Notes under the pieces: model-generated
What the model was told of the DNA's origin: nothing
Databases searched by the model: none
The model's input: only the letters and a program-made list of their open reading frames with translations
Assembly: GCF_004803795.1 (NCBI RefSeq)
Contig: NZ_CP012543.1
Coordinates: 1,240,001 to 1,304,000, forward strand
Source of the DNA: Campylobacter rectus
GTDB taxonomy: Bacteria; Campylobacterota; Campylobacteria; Campylobacterales; Campylobacteraceae
Length of the DNA stretch: 64,000 nucleotides
Direction: 5' to 3'
Position numbers and translations under genes: made by a program
Shown here: positions 1-7,046 of the stretch, one piece after another
How positions within the stretch are numbered: position 1 is the stretch's first letter
Layout: each line of letters opens with the position of its first letter

Positions 1-2286
1 ACCCTCACAGCGGGGTCTAACGCTTCAAGGATAAACAAGCTCTTAAGAAAAAGAGAGGAAGAGCTCTATAAACAAGAGAATATACTCATACTATGCCCGG
101 TTAAAACCGCTACTCCTATTAGAATTTTCCAACCCAAAAAGAGCAGCTTTACCATAGTGCTGGCTAGCCAAACCCCATTTGACTGTAGCGAGCTAAATCC
201 AAGAGAGCTAAATCCGAACAGAGCTAACTACGGTAAGGTAAATTTATGCGAGCTGTTGCTTACGGATTTTAAATTTAACCCTTATGAAAAAGCAAACGCC
301 AAGCATACTACCCAAGATCCAAAAACCCCTACTACTGAAGAGATAAAATTTAAAAACGCTAAAACAAGTAGCAGGTCCCTTGATCCCTTTACGGGCAAAT
401 TCGTTTCAAACGATACGGTAACTCTTTACCGAGGCGAAGATAGTGGCGATAACGAAAACAAAAGCGAGGCAAATAGCAAAGAAGGTAAAAAATCTTCAAG
501 CGATAAAACCAAACCGAAAAACCCGTACTTTACGTCTATTAGACGAGACGAAGAAGATATGGAGTATAAGCTAAAAGAGGGCATGGTAGAGATGAGTTGC
601 TTTAAACAAAACAGCGACTCGGATCTCAAAGCATTAAATTCAGTCTCGAATCAAGCCTCGCCCCATAGGCTCACCTATCTAAATTTCACCCTCCTAAATT
701 TTGCTAAGGAAAACAACTTTACCCTTAGAGACGATAAGGCTTCAGCTATGTTTGATATGAAGCTTCTTCTTGCCTACGGAAACGAAGCTACGCCTACTTC
801 TTACTCAAGCTCGAACTTTACCCTTACCCTCCAAGATCTCATCATCGAAAATGAAAACGGAGAAGCTAGCGATATAGATAAAGTATATCTTCATCACTGC
901 TCGGATAAAACGGTATATGAAAGCTCGTCTTTGGTAAAAAACAAAGACTCCGTATTTAAAAACTCATATACGGCTACGTTTAACATACCCATAGATAAAG
1001 AAAACAAAAAAGATACCAAGCTCATAATATATTCAAGCGATCTAAGTAAAACCCATACCACCAAAGATATACATAAACGCTCGGATACTGCGGTAATATC
1101 TCTAAGCTATAAAGATAAAAACAACCAAAGCTTTTGCTACCTAAGAAAAACCTCTCTAAGAGATATAACCGATAATATAATAAACGTTATCTCGGATAAC
1201 GAGTATCCGTTTAAAACAAATGAGGACATAACCCTAAAGGCTATATATAAACAAGAGGAAAAAGACGAACGAGGAAACGAAAACAAAAAGTATAAAGAGG
1301 TAGTATGGGGATATAAGGTAATAAAAACCGTAGAGTATAACGAAGCATCAAAATCAAATCCTAAAGACGTCATACTCTTAAAGAATAAAAAAGACGAACG
1401 AATCAAAGAAACGAAAGATAATAAATCAAACAAAGAAGAAGGTCTAATAAAAGGCAAAGAGATAACGATCCAAATCTCAAAGGTGGTAACCAAAGACGAC
1501 CTGGCCAAACTAAAACAAGGAGGACACTCTATAATATTCTTTGCCGCTCTTAAAGAAAAAGAGAAGAAAGAGAAAGAAACGGACAAGAAGAAAAAACAAA
1601 ACGATAAGTTCAAAGATACGAATGAAGCTAAATTTCAGTTTAATACCGGATACGGTAAGACTCATATGAGGGTGGATATAAATAAAGAGTATGAAGAAGA
1701 AAATAAAGAGGATGAAAACTATAACGTTTTAAGAATAGAAACCAAAGACGATAGCGGCGACTATATAGAGATACTAGTCCCTAAGGATGAAATTTTATTT
1801 AATATAGAAGACGAAGATCCGCCTTTAGAGGATGATTTCTTGGTTTCTTTAGGTATCGGTGGACTTGCCAAAAAAGGCACGTCAAAGTTAGCCAAATATA
1901 CAAAAAATATCAAACTGCCGGGAAGTTTAACTAGGGAAGAGATAGTGGGGATATTTAGGAGATTAGAGATTGGTGGAAGTGCTAGAAATATAAATTCTTC
2001 AGTAAGACTTGTTGATAATAAAAAAGAATTGGATCTGCTTTGGATAAGAATCTCCAAAGGATCTAAATTTATAGAAAAAAGATCAGTCCCCATAACAAAC
2101 AAAAAAACCAAAATTACAACTAGAGAAGATATTACAATGCATAAACTGGATGACGGAAAGACTATTATAAAATATAGAACAGGGTCAAAGAGTGGCGGAG
2201 AGACGATAGAGATGGATGCTATAGGCAAGGGCAAAGGAATAGAACATGACTGGAAAGTACATATAAAAGGATGGGAACCAAAATGA
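1..2286 (+). CDS. Large secreted-effector-like protein, 5' end cut off by the window, toxin-like C-terminus
   Basis: The reading frame is open from base 1, so the gene begins upstream; a GTG at 157 is internal. About 761 residues are visible. The middle is rich in Lys, Glu, Asp and Asn with beta-strand-like segments, followed by a very charged Lys/Glu linker (bases 1540-1620). A short Gly/Ala-rich hydrophobic stretch (near 1840-1900) leads into a compact 120-residue C-terminal region containing GKTIIKYRTGSKSGG and ending HDWKVHIKGWEPK. A long delivery region, a linker and a small separate C-terminal domain is how polymorphic toxins are built, and an acidic gene follows at once. I do not recognise the family of either part. 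No signal peptide can be judged because the start is missing. The DNA is more AT-rich than the core genes after 5.6 kb, which suggests transfer. Type VI secretion cargo is a guess from context; no secretion structural gene is in the window. Confidence 0.7.
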   Translation, partial: TLTAGSNASRINKLLRKREEELYKQENILILCPVKTATPIRIFQPKKSSFTIVLASQTPFDCSELNPRELNPNRANYGKVNLCELLLTDFKFNPYEKANAKHTTQDPKTPTTEEIKFKNAKTSSRSLDPFTGKFVSNDTVTLYRGEDSGDNENKSEANSKEGKKSSSDKTKPKNPYFTSIRRDEEDMEYKLKEGMVEMSCFKQNSDSDLKALNSVSNQASPHRLTYLNFTLLNFAKENNFTLRDDKASAMFDMKLLLAYGNEATPTSYSSSNFTLTLQDLIIENENGEASDIDKVYLHHCSDKTVYESSSLVKNKDSVFKNSYTATFNIPIDKENKKDTKLIIYSSDLSKTHTTKDIHKRSDTAVISLSYKDKNNQSFCYLRKTSLRDITDNIINVISDNEYPFKTNEDITLKAIYKQEEKDERGNENKKYKEVVWGYKVIKTVEYNEASKSNPKDVILLKNKKDERIKETKDNKSNKEEGLIKGKEITIQISKVVTKDDLAKLKQGGHSIIFFAALKEKEKKEKETDKKKKQNDKFKDTNEAKFQFNTGYGKTHMRVDINKEYEEENKEDENYNVLRIETKDDSGDYIEILVPKDEILFNIEDEDPPLEDDFLVSLGIGGLAKKGTSKLAKYTKNIKLPGSLTREEIVGIFRRLEIGGSARNINSSVRLVDNKKELDLLWIRISKGSKFIEKRSVPITNKKTKITTREDITMHKLDDGKTIIKYRTGSKSGGETIEMDAIGKGKGIEHDWKVHIKGWEPK

Positions 2287-2297
2287 AAGGAAAGAAA

Positions 2298-2981
2298 ATG
2301 AAAACAGCAAAGATGATATGCGAATTGAATGATCAGGTTTTTAATGAATGTGATGAAATATTTGAAAAAGAAGTTGTGAGCGTATTTCTGAATGCTATAC
2401 CAAATGCCACAAAAGCTAATATTTTGGAACTTATGGAATACTATTTTCTTCAGTCTATAACAATGTTTGCCAGGCATGAATCGGACGAAATGATGCCGCA
2501 CTTGTCAGAAAACGAAAGCAACTACGACATAGACTCCCCAAAGCCAACCTACATAAGCGAATACATAGGCATAGTCGGAAATCTTTTTCTAGCCGGATAC
2601 ATAGACTTCTTATGCGACTATGACGACGATTATAAACAAACGGATTATCCTACGAATTTGTCTTACTACGGAAATTCCAAATACGAAGCTTGGGTATATT
2701 TTAGAGATAACTTTTTTTATAAAAAAAGGTTCGATAGAACTGACGAAGAAAACGACAATCATCCGGACTGGTTTGCCACCTTCTACTTTGCTACCTCTTG
2801 GGATAAGCCTGAAGACTGGAGTGGGAAAAATATAGTAGTAGCCGTAACGGAAAAAGGCAAAAAATATCTCAATGAAATTCTGGCTCCTAAATTTTACGAA
2901 AAGTATAAGGACGTAGAAATCTATCTTGACAATGAGGGGAATATAATAGGAAGCAATGCAGATACTGCGATAAAAGCCTAA
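2298..2981 (+). CDS. Small acidic cytoplasmic protein, probable immunity partner of the upstream toxin-like gene
   Basis: This codes for 227 residues from the ATG at 2298, chosen because AAAGGAAAG sits just upstream; ATGs at 2271 and 2283 overlap the end of the preceding gene and are alternatives. There is no signal peptide or membrane segment. The product is strongly acidic, with many Asp, Glu and Tyr residues (for example DYDDDYKQTDYP) and several aromatic stretches. I do not recognise the family. Its place immediately after a gene with a toxin-like C-terminus, its size and its acidity are typical of cytoplasmic immunity proteins, so it probably protects against that C-terminal domain; this is inference. 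The next gene begins 10 bases after the stop in the same frame, separated only by this TAA and three codons. Confidence 0.75.
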   Translation: MKTAKMICELNDQVFNECDEIFEKEVVSVFLNAIPNATKANILELMEYYFLQSITMFARHESDEMMPHLSENESNYDIDSPKPTYISEYIGIVGNLFLAGYIDFLCDYDDDYKQTDYPTNLSYYGNSKYEAWVYFRDNFFYKKRFDRTDEENDNHPDWFATFYFATSWDKPEDWSGKNIVVAVTEKGKKYLNEILAPKFYEKYKDVEIYLDNEGNIIGSNADTAIKA

Positions 2982-2990
2982 ACCCAAATA

Positions 2991-3638
2991 ATGCAAAGAT
3001 TCATAAGCTCGTTTAACGAGTCAAAGAACCTAACCAGAGTAGATAAAGGTATGTGGGTGGATGGGGATAAGGCTGTAAAGGTAGAGATAAATAGAGACAT
3101 TGGAATTCTAAGAATAAGAGCTTTTATGTGTGCTATAAAATACGGCGAGGGAACGGCTGGAACTAATGGATATGAGATAAATGTCGGAGGAAAGCTATTC
3201 ACTAGAGACTATGGAAAAGATTTTTCAGACCACCCGAGATACTACGTAAAGTCTGTTAATTCAACTGCCGCCGGCGCTTATCAAATAATGCCTGATACTT
3301 GGGATATGATTCTTAAAAACCATGGGAAGACTTACAGTATTACTGATTTTTCACCAGCAAATCAGGACAAAGCATGTCTAGTGCTAATAAAACATACAAG
3401 AGGCGCTCTTAATCTAATAATTAATGGAAAAATAGATGAAGCAGTTAGAAGTAGAACAGATAATAAGTTTAAAAGACTACATTATGAATGGGCTAGCATG
3501 CCAGACTCTCCGTATGGACAACGCACCATAACTATGGAAAAGTTTATGGAGTACTATATGTATCATTTGGAATTAGAAAAAAGAGACATAAGTGACTTGG
3601 CTATAGATGATGAAGAGATTAAAAGATTTTTAGATTAA
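2991..3638 (+). CDS. Lambda-R-like lysozyme (GH104-type lytic transglycosylase), probable antibacterial effector
   Basis: The 215-residue product matches phage lambda endolysin R in order and motif. It shows KYGEGTAG with the likely catalytic Glu53 (lambda SEGT), then GGKLFT, FSDHPRYYV (lambda YSDHPRKLV), STAAGAYQIMP (lambda STGAGRYQLLS), DFSPANQDKA (lambda DFSPKSQDAV), RGALNLIINGKIDEA (lambda RGALPMIDRGDIRQA) and WASMPDSPYGQ (lambda WASLPGAGYGQ). Such enzymes cleave peptidoglycan between MurNAc and GlcNAc, leaving an anhydro end. There is no signal peptide and no holin nearby, and the two following genes encode exported proteins. That arrangement fits a lysozyme injected into the periplasm of rivals, with periplasmic immunity, better than a phage lysis gene. 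No clear ribosome site precedes the ATG at 2991, so it may be translated by coupling to the upstream gene. Family call is confident; role is inference. Confidence 0.85.
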   Translation: MQRFISSFNESKNLTRVDKGMWVDGDKAVKVEINRDIGILRIRAFMCAIKYGEGTAGTNGYEINVGGKLFTRDYGKDFSDHPRYYVKSVNSTAAGAYQIMPDTWDMILKNHGKTYSITDFSPANQDKACLVLIKHTRGALNLIINGKIDEAVRSRTDNKFKRLHYEWASMPDSPYGQRTITMEKFMEYYMYHLELEKRDISDLAIDDEEIKRFLD

Positions 3639-3648
3639 AGGAGATGTT

Positions 3649-4200
3649 ATGAAATTAAATATAATGATGCTTATTTTTGCTTTGCTCACATCAGCTTTTG
3701 GCGCTAAGCTGGAGCAAAAACTGGAAGCTAAATTTGACAAATACAAGGTTAAAGAAGTATATAAAGGTGAAATAAAAATACCAAAGAGTTACAAGAAGGA
3801 TGAAGAGGGACTTTATAGAGATAAATTTGGTAAATTTGTAAGCAATCAGCAAGAATTTTACGTAAATTTTGCAGGTAAATACATGATAGTTACGCATAGT
3901 TGTGGCACTAGTTGCTATTATAGAACAGTAGAAGATTTAAGTGCAGGCAAGACCGTAAATATAGAAGGTATGGATAAATTTGACAATACCGAAACTAGAC
4001 CATTATTTAAAGATAGTGAAATAGGTGGATTTGCTAAACTTTATACTAGAGAGGATAGCGATCTTCTAATGGCTAGATATGTAAATTTCGATACAGATGT
4101 TTGCAAGCAAGAGTATTTTGTGCTAAAGACACTCAAAAACGGCAAGAAAAAGCTAAAAAGCATATCAAAAAGAACGCCTTGCGATACACCTATAAAATAA
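3649..4200 (+). CDS. Exported periplasmic protein, candidate immunity protein for the GH104 lysozyme
   Basis: This codes for 183 residues. AAAGGAG lies just before the ATG. Residues 1-19 form a classic signal peptide (hydrophobic IMMLIFALLTSAFGA). The mature part has four Cys, two of them close together in HSCGTSCYY, so disulfides are likely in the periplasm. I do not recognise the fold. It begins 11 bases after the lysozyme stop and ends 8 bases before another exported protein, so the three form one unit. Immunity proteins against peptidoglycan-cutting effectors must sit in the periplasm, which fits a signal peptide; that function is inferred from position and export only. Confidence 0.75.
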   Translation: MKLNIMMLIFALLTSAFGAKLEQKLEAKFDKYKVKEVYKGEIKIPKSYKKDEEGLYRDKFGKFVSNQQEFYVNFAGKYMIVTHSCGTSCYYRTVEDLSAGKTVNIEGMDKFDNTETRPLFKDSEIGGFAKLYTREDSDLLMARYVNFDTDVCKQEYFVLKTLKNGKKKLKSISKRTPCDTPIK

Positions 4201-4207
4201 AACGATT

Positions 4208-5008
4208 ATGAAATTTAAAACTATATTATTAATGAGCTTGATGATAGGCTTAAATTTATATGGATTCGAGCCTTTAACGCCTAGTAAGGCTACTAAAAAG
4301 GCCTATAGTGAGTATGGGCAGGTTGATACAGGGGTATGGCGCAGTGCGGACTATGGCAGCGACTTTATACCTCCCAGCTTTAAATGCTATAATGCCAAAG
4401 GCAAATATAAATTTAAAGAGTACTCTTTAGAAGACTTTATATGCCAGTCGGACACTACTGCTTTTAGAGATAACTACTTTAGCGATCTTTATAATCTAAT
4501 AGTGAAAGAAAATCCGAAGTTAAAAGATAAAGCGCAGAAGATAGCTAGAGAGAGGATAAGTAAAACTCAAAAAGAGTGTATAAATGAGTATTCTAAAGAT
4601 TTTAGAGTGCAGTTTAAAGATAATTTTAGTATATCAGGCGCCATTCATTGCACTAGGTCTCATTATAGAAACTCCACAGCTAAACTAGCCTTAATGCTTT
4701 ATAAAAACGATCAAAAGCTGTTTGAGAGAATTTACGATGAAGACTATGAGTATTTTAAAGAGGTATTTGAAGATACCTTAAAGTATGTGCCTATACTTTA
4801 TTCCGAAGTAGGATTAAGCGGTATTGAAAAAACGGACGATAAGCCTTATGCCGAGTTTTTAAGAAAATATGATGATTATGCCGCTGATATCTATGGCGAT
4901 TATCATATCCACGATCTATTATATATAGTATTGGTCCAATACTCCCTAATAGACGAAAAAGGTCATTTGGTATTGCCTGAGGATAGAAAGGAAGATGAGG
5001 AGGAGTAG
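4208..5008 (+). CDS. Exported protein with LprI/DUF1311-like N-terminal region, candidate lysozyme inhibitor
   Basis: This codes for 266 residues with a signal peptide at 1-19 (LLMSLMIGLNLYG). The first mature part resembles the LprI/DUF1311 pattern: SFKCYNA, then DFICQSD, a helical stretch with LYNLI and a KDKAQKIARE-type segment, then SKTQKECINEY, with Cys spacing like that family. LprI of Mycobacterium tuberculosis inhibits lysozyme, so a relative two genes after a lysozyme-fold enzyme is suggestive. The remainder, rich in Tyr, Asp and Glu with a very acidic tail, is not recognised. It could be the true immunity protein, with 3649-4200 a second one, or the two may act together. The match is by eye and not tested by profile search. 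Confidence 0.72.
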   Translation: MKFKTILLMSLMIGLNLYGFEPLTPSKATKKAYSEYGQVDTGVWRSADYGSDFIPPSFKCYNAKGKYKFKEYSLEDFICQSDTTAFRDNYFSDLYNLIVKENPKLKDKAQKIARERISKTQKECINEYSKDFRVQFKDNFSISGAIHCTRSHYRNSTAKLALMLYKNDQKLFERIYDEDYEYFKEVFEDTLKYVPILYSEVGLSGIEKTDDKPYAEFLRKYDDYAADIYGDYHIHDLLYIVLVQYSLIDEKGHLVLPEDRKEDEEE

Positions 5009-5079
5009 CAAATTAAGATGACTCAAGATAAGTTAAGCGGATTTTTAGCTGTGACTACGTCTTGCTACTTACAAGACCT

Positions 5080-5202
5080 CTTATCATCTTCAGTAAAATA
5101 TGATGGAGCTCTTTCGTATCTTTACTGTTTTATATCTAAACTCTACTTCGCTACGCTCGTTACTTTTAAAGAACATAGTTCTCATCGTAACTTACCGCTC
5201 CT
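5080..5202. repeat. Structured dispersed repeat, copy 1
   Basis: Bases 5145-5192 recur at 22181-22228 with one difference in 48 bases. The upstream part (5080-5144) is recognisably similar to 21826-21890, including a shared TATATCTAAACTCTACTTCG-like core. Inside are an AGAAC-ATA-GTTCT hairpin and an outer GTTAC/GTAAC pairing. The stretch 5009-5229 shows no convincing gene. The element sits between the effector cluster and an RTX-like gene remnant, so it may mark a recombination boundary. Confidence 0.75.
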
Positions 5203-5229
5203 TATGCTTGTATTAAGTTCCATTGAGCC

Positions 5230-5590
5230 TTAAATACTATCCAGTTGTTTGATCATATTTTCCAGTCCTAAGTTTTCGCTCATTGCATTTCTTAGATTAT
5301 GCAAATTTCCAAATGCGGTTACTTCCGGTAGCGCTTTTATTCTTTCAGGGATGTTTATACTTGGTTGTTCGGTATATCTAAGATCGACCTTAAACCATAC
5401 GTCATCGGCGGTAGTGGTAGTGTTATCGTTAAACGTAACGGTAGAGGTTATTATCCGTATCGAAATTTACCGCTCCGTTTAGTTTTAGACGCGGCGCCGT
5501 CTGATATTTATGCCTATGAAAATCAGCTTAGACCCCGTTGTTTTTTCTGTGGATTTTGCGTTCAAATTTACGCCTTTATGCCCTCAAATT
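5230..5590 (-). pseudogene. Remnant of an RTX / calcium-binding-repeat protein
   Basis: On the minus strand a convincing protein-like sequence runs in three pieces in different frames: one with LNAKSTEKTTGSKLIFIGI, one with LKLNGAVNFDTDNNLYRY, and one with NTTTTADDVWFKVDLRYTE, INIPERIKALPEV and FGNLHNLRNAMSENLGLEN, ending at a TAA at 5230. The last part resembles the linker seen in large hemolysin-type calcium-binding proteins, where LP-x-GFGN-x-LHQAM-like sequences recur. At least two frameshifts are needed to join the pieces, so this is decayed. The family call is from memory. It runs right up to the lpxD terminator. Confidence 0.55.
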
Positions 5591-5621
5591 TGACGGCTAT
5601 TACGTAAAAGCCGTCAAATTT
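5586..5621. terminator. Terminator after lpxD
   Basis: A perfect 13-bp stem (AAATTTGACGGCT at 5586-5598 with AGCCGTCAAATTT at 5609-5621, 10-base loop) directly overlaps the lpxD stop codon. It is nearly symmetrical and could work in both directions. The same GCCGTCAAATTT stem recurs at 15677-15705. Confidence 0.8.
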
Positions 5622-6580
5622 TAGTTCTTCTTAAAAAATCTCGCGATCTTAGCTTGCAGTTTGAAAAAGTCGGCCAGCTCCATTATCGGATATGCGCCTG
5701 CGTATTTTTTACCGCCCGCGATATCCTTTGACACGCCGCCGCGCGCCGCTATCTGGGCAAAGTCACCGACTTTTAAATGCCCCGCAGAGCCGCTTTGTCC
5801 GCCCATCACGACGTTTCGCCCTAGCTTGGTTGAGCCCGCTAGCCCCACTTGCGAGACTAGTATCGAGCCATAGCCTATCTCGCAGTTGTGGCCGATTTGC
5901 ACGAGGTTATCGATCTTGGCGTATGCTTTTACGACCGTGCTTTCAAACACGCCGCGGTCTACCGTCGTGCACGCGCCAATCTCGACGAAATCCTCTAAAA
6001 CGACGTTGCCGTTGTGGTAAATTTTCACGTGTTCGCCCGTTTTTGTGTGCGCGTAGCCAAAGCCGTCGCTACCGATAACGGCGTTTGCGTTGATACGGCA
6101 GCCGTTGCCGATAACGGTGTCGTTATAGATGACGACGTTTGGGTGGATGACGCAGTCTGCGCCGATTTTTACGTTATCGCCGACGTATGCGCCCGCCATC
6201 ACGAGCGTGTTATCGCCGATCACGGCGCCTGAGCCCACGTAGACGTTTGGCATTATCTTTGCGCTTGGCGAAATTTGCACCGGCTGCGGCTCGGAGGCTA
6301 GAAGCTCTCTGGCAAAATATTCGCTCAAAATAGCGAAAGCAAGGTGCGGGTTTTCTACCACTACCGCCCTACTTTGCGCGCCGACGAGCTCTTTTAAATT
6401 TGACGCGACTAAAATCGCGCCCGCCTTTGAGTTCTCGATAAATTTAGCGTTTTTCTCGCTGTCGCAGTAGCCCAGCTCGCTAGCCCCGGCGTTTGAGAGC
6501 GAATTTAGAGCCGTGATCTCTAGCTCCTCGCCGCTAAATTTCAGTCCTAAAATTTTATAAATTTCGCTTAGTTTCATCAT
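5621..6580 (-). CDS. lpxD: UDP-3-O-acylglucosamine N-acyltransferase
   Basis: LpxD adds the second hydroxyacyl chain, from acyl-ACP, to UDP-3-O-acylglucosamine in the cytoplasm, the third step of lipid A synthesis. The 319 residues are typical. An N-terminal uridine-binding domain (1-100) is followed by hexapeptide repeats of a left-handed beta helix (about 105-285, with repeats like IGDNTLVMAGAYVG and IGNGCRINANAVIG). The catalytic His region is seen in DGFGYAH and QIGHNCEIG, and the C-terminus is helical. The start overlaps the ilvH stop by four bases (ATGA), so it is translationally coupled as the last gene of ilvI-ilvH-lpxD, an order I also recall from C. jejuni. A strong terminator follows. 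Confidence 0.97.
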   Translation of the reverse strand: MMKLSEIYKILGLKFSGEELEITALNSLSNAGASELGYCDSEKNAKFIENSKAGAILVASNLKELVGAQSRAVVVENPHLAFAILSEYFARELLASEPQPVQISPSAKIMPNVYVGSGAVIGDNTLVMAGAYVGDNVKIGADCVIHPNVVIYNDTVIGNGCRINANAVIGSDGFGYAHTKTGEHVKIYHNGNVVLEDFVEIGACTTVDRGVFESTVVKAYAKIDNLVQIGHNCEIGYGSILVSQVGLAGSTKLGRNVVMGGQSGSAGHLKVGDFAQIAARGGVSKDIAGGKKYAGAYPIMELADFFKLQAKIARFFKKN

Positions 6581-7044
6581 AGATCCATTAGCACAGAGCC
6601 GCCGCGAACGACGTCTGTGGGGTTAAATTTTTTGATAGCTTTGAGGAAATTTTCTATCCTGCTTGCATCGTCGCTAACCATGACGACGATGTAGTTCTCG
6701 TTGGTGTTGGCTACGATGCCGTTGTAGGCTTTTAGTATCGCGTCCAGCCCACCGAAATTTTCGCTTAGCGGGATTTTTACCAGCGCCATTTCCTTTTCGA
6801 CGAATTCGCCGCTTTCGATGACTTTGTAAGTCGGTATTAGCTTGTGTAGTTGCTTTACGATCTGCTCTAGCACGCGCTCGTCGCCGCTAGTAACGATGCT
6901 GATACGAGAAAGCTCGGTGCCTGGGATCGGTGCAACCGTTAGCGTGTCGATGTTGTATCCGCGCCCCGCAAAAAGCCCGGAAATGCGCGATAAAACGCCG
7001 TGCTCGTTTAGCACGATGACTGAAATCACTCTTCTTATGCTCAT
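6577..7044 (-). CDS. ilvH: Acetolactate synthase small (regulatory) subunit
   Basis: At 155 residues this is the usual size. The N-terminal ACT domain begins RRVISVIVLNEHGVLSRISGLF, followed by GRGYNIDTLTVAPI, the region that binds valine in the E. coli protein. The C-terminal half (NENYIVVMVSDDASRIENF) is the second ACT-like domain. It binds the IlvI catalytic subunit and confers feedback inhibition by valine. The gene follows ilvI with a two-base gap and overlaps lpxD by ATGA, so the three are one transcript. Confidence 0.97.
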   Translation of the reverse strand: MSIRRVISVIVLNEHGVLSRISGLFAGRGYNIDTLTVAPIPGTELSRISIVTSGDERVLEQIVKQLHKLIPTYKVIESGEFVEKEMALVKIPLSENFGGLDAILKAYNGIVANTNENYIVVMVSDDASRIENFLKAIKKFNPTDVVRGGSVLMDL

Positions 7045-7046
7045 TT

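Noticed and set aside
1761-2501. Minus-strand frame of 246 codons over the toxin-like gene
   Set aside because: It is a hydrophobic antisense product of the plus-strand coding sequence with no ribosome site.
5249-5607. Plus-strand frames between the effector cluster and lpxD
   Set aside because: The convincing protein-like sequence in this stretch is on the minus strand (RTX remnant); the plus-strand frames are its shadows.
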